A DNA stretch of 53,152 bases from Ascidiaceihabitans sp. (lineage in GTDB: Bacteria; Pseudomonadota; Alphaproteobacteria; Rhodobacterales; Rhodobacteraceae). Positions 51,995-53,152 of this stretch are shown here, in pieces (within the stretch, counting starts at the first letter, position 1; each line of letters starts with the position of its first letter). The notes below the pieces were generated by a model. It did no database searches, was not told where the DNA came from, and worked only from the letters and a program-made list of their open reading frames with translations. The position numbers and the translations under genes were made by a program. The stretch is taken from positions 1 through 53,152 of the forward strand of contig JAQXDI010000013.1 in assembly GCA_029251465.1 (NCBI GenBank). Reading direction: 5' to 3'.

Positions 51995-52930
51995 TTAGAC
52001 CAAAGGCCAGCGCGGATGCGGCACGGGGTCTTTCGCCTTAAAGAAGTGCTTTCGAAAGATCTGCGCATAAGAGGTGTAGACATAGCCGTTGTTGCAGGTT
52101 TGATAGCTGGCTTTTTTTTCGCGGTACAACCTCGGCAAGACATGCCAAGCGACTTTGGGGTGCAGGTGATGGACGACATGCAAGCTGTTGTTTAGGAACA
52201 AAAATGATAACACTCCACGCCCTTCTACGATCACGGTACGCGCTGTTGGATCGTCCTCTGTGCGGTGTTCTAAAAACGTACGGATTTTGAGAATGCTCAT
52301 CGCGGCGTAGCACGCAGCCAGATACGTAAGCATTGAAAAACCGGCCCAACTCACGATCAAAATCGTCGTCAGAATTGCCGGTATGTGCAGCGCCCACGCC
52401 CGTGCGATTGTCCGGTTTCCGGCGATCATCTCTCGCGCATCGGCCCACATGAACGTCCATTGCGAGATCGCAGGGCCGACCAACATGCGCCCAAACATCG
52501 TGTTGTTGAACCGCAGTAGCGCACGCGCCCACGCAGGCTTGGCCGCCCAAACCGCAGGGTCGCAAAAGTTACTTTCGGGATCATCATAGGGGTCGGTCGA
52601 CCGCTCGTCGACATGATGCGCCAAATGCGTGTCGCGAAATCGGATGTAGGGCACAAGCAGGCCAACAGCCAGCAGGCCCAGAGCATTGTTGATTTTGAGG
52701 TTCGTAAACGGATGGCCGTGCAGGATTTCATGGCTCAGCGACGATTGCAGAACCAAAACCACGACCAGCGCAATGCAGGCCAACAAAAACGACACCTGCG
52801 GCAACATAAACAACGCAGCGCCCCACCCAACGTAACACGCAATCCACAGGCCAAGTGTCGGCCAATCCCCGATCTGCACCAACGGTACCCGATGAGAGAC
52901 ATGAAATGTTGTGGTTTTTGTGGATTGCAA
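51995..52930 (-). CDS. Membrane fatty-acid desaturase family protein
   Basis: A 311-residue di-iron membrane desaturase/hydroxylase. Three histidine boxes: HEILHGH (67-73), HLAHH (102-106) and LHVVHH in the C-terminal half (about residue 255). Four to five hydrophobic segments surround them. I choose the TTG at 52930 (MQSTKTTTFHVSH) with GAGG five bases upstream; a TTG at 52969 gives a longer form. It could desaturate membrane acyl chains or hydroxylate a lipid; substrate unclear. Confidence 0.88.
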   Translation of the reverse strand: MQSTKTTTFHVSHRVPLVQIGDWPTLGLWIACYVGWGAALFMLPQVSFLLACIALVVVLVLQSSLSHEILHGHPFTNLKINNALGLLAVGLLVPYIRFRDTHLAHHVDERSTDPYDDPESNFCDPAVWAAKPAWARALLRFNNTMFGRMLVGPAISQWTFMWADAREMIAGNRTIARAWALHIPAILTTILIVSWAGFSMLTYLAACYAAMSILKIRTFLEHRTEDDPTARTVIVEGRGVLSFLFLNNSLHVVHHLHPKVAWHVLPRLYREKKASYQTCNNGYVYTSYAQIFRKHFFKAKDPVPHPRWPLV

Positions 52931-53034
52931 GAAGACCTCTGACTGTTGCCAAACCCTACCTCCTGCCAAGAACTGTCAACATTCCGAAAATTGTTAATAT
53001 TATACCTGAGCTACGCCAAAACCCGAAAATTTAC

Positions 53035-53152
53035 ATGAGTTATGACGCGGAAATTGTCTGAGACTTGACTTCGGAAGGTTTTCCAATCGTTTGGGATGGT
53101 TTGTCGGAAGAACTTCAGGATCGCATTCGCGAACTGTTTTTGGGTTGGGTAA
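53035..53152 (+). pseudogene. Reading frame interrupted by TGA, running off the right edge
   Basis: ATG 53035 gives MSYDAEIV, then TGA (53059-53061), and the same frame continues DLTSEGFPIVWDGLSEELQDRIRELFLGWV to the end. The part after the stop looks like real coding sequence, and DLTSEG recalls the D-x-S-x-x-G motif of PilZ c-di-GMP-binding domains. A C-to-T change in CGA would explain the stop, or translation could start at TTG 53065. With the rest of the gene outside the window, it cannot be settled. Confidence 0.35.

Noticed and set aside
53059-53061. TGA read as selenocysteine
   Set aside because: No selenocysteine insertion-like hairpin is evident right after it, and the surrounding family does not suggest a selenoprotein.
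1-53152. CRISPR arrays, toxin-antitoxin or restriction systems
   Set aside because: No regularly spaced repeats and no recognisable defence genes were seen on either strand.

Overview
The window is a chromosomal segment of an alphaproteobacterium, very probably a marine member of the roseobacter group (Rhodobacteraceae). This rests on gene content read by eye: Tol-Pal next to ruvCAB, an RpoH box sigma factor, phosphatidylcholine synthase, DUF1127, DUF484, DUF3572, DUF983 and MmcB proteins, a non-pyrrolysine MttB-family methyltransferase, and a tRNA-His with no encoded G at -1. No database search was run.

Layout. Positions 1-790 are eroded: the edge of an IS5-family insertion sequence, an N-terminal remnant of a LytTR-type regulator, and a DUF2306 membrane gene with an in-frame stop. 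Positions 787-16511 form a long minus-strand block. Read from its 5' end it holds ruvC-ruvA-ruvB, two proteins of unknown function, the Tol-Pal cluster (ybgC, tolQ, tolR, tolA, tolB, pal, cpoB), tilS, ftsH, a MOSC protein, and the folate one-carbon pair fhs and folD. Positions 16864-23545 hold a DUF1127 protein, then minus-strand prmA, a MATE and an MFS transporter, and priA. Positions 23667-30859 carry a transaldolase-like gene, DUF484-xerC, a cytochrome P460, phosphatidylcholine synthase, ogt, rpoH, and an rluD-type gene whose start codon overlaps that of a divergent small membrane protein.

Positions 30971-41436 include a large secreted protein with one C-terminal CxxCH, tRNA-His, a GNAT enzyme, mmcB, an ArsR/SRPBCC pair with two clear operators, a 6S RNA candidate, pirin, a TetR gene with a palindromic operator, a small lipoprotein, hom, glpX, recJ and tRNA-Glu. 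Positions 41437-53152 are more accessory: an H-NOX-like protein paired with a diguanylate cyclase, an MttB-family methyltransferase, a HAD phosphatase with a DUF3572 protein, a PleD-like cyclase with a degenerate receiver, and an ECF sigma / one-TM protein / periplasmic sensor-like protein / EF-hand set. These are followed by DUF983, NUDIX, EamA and fatty-acid desaturase genes and an interrupted reading frame at the right edge.

Most of the window is conserved housekeeping. I do not see an obviously new defence or mobile system. The most interesting candidates are: the H-NOX-like/cyclase pair whose sensor seems to have lost the canonical heme ligands; the ECF sigma cluster that resembles a metal or envelope-stress sensing module (CnrYXH-like in architecture); the uncharacterised 498-residue CxxCH protein; and the repeated use of palindromic tetranucleotides (CATG, CTAG, TTAA) as shared start/start or stop/stop junctions.
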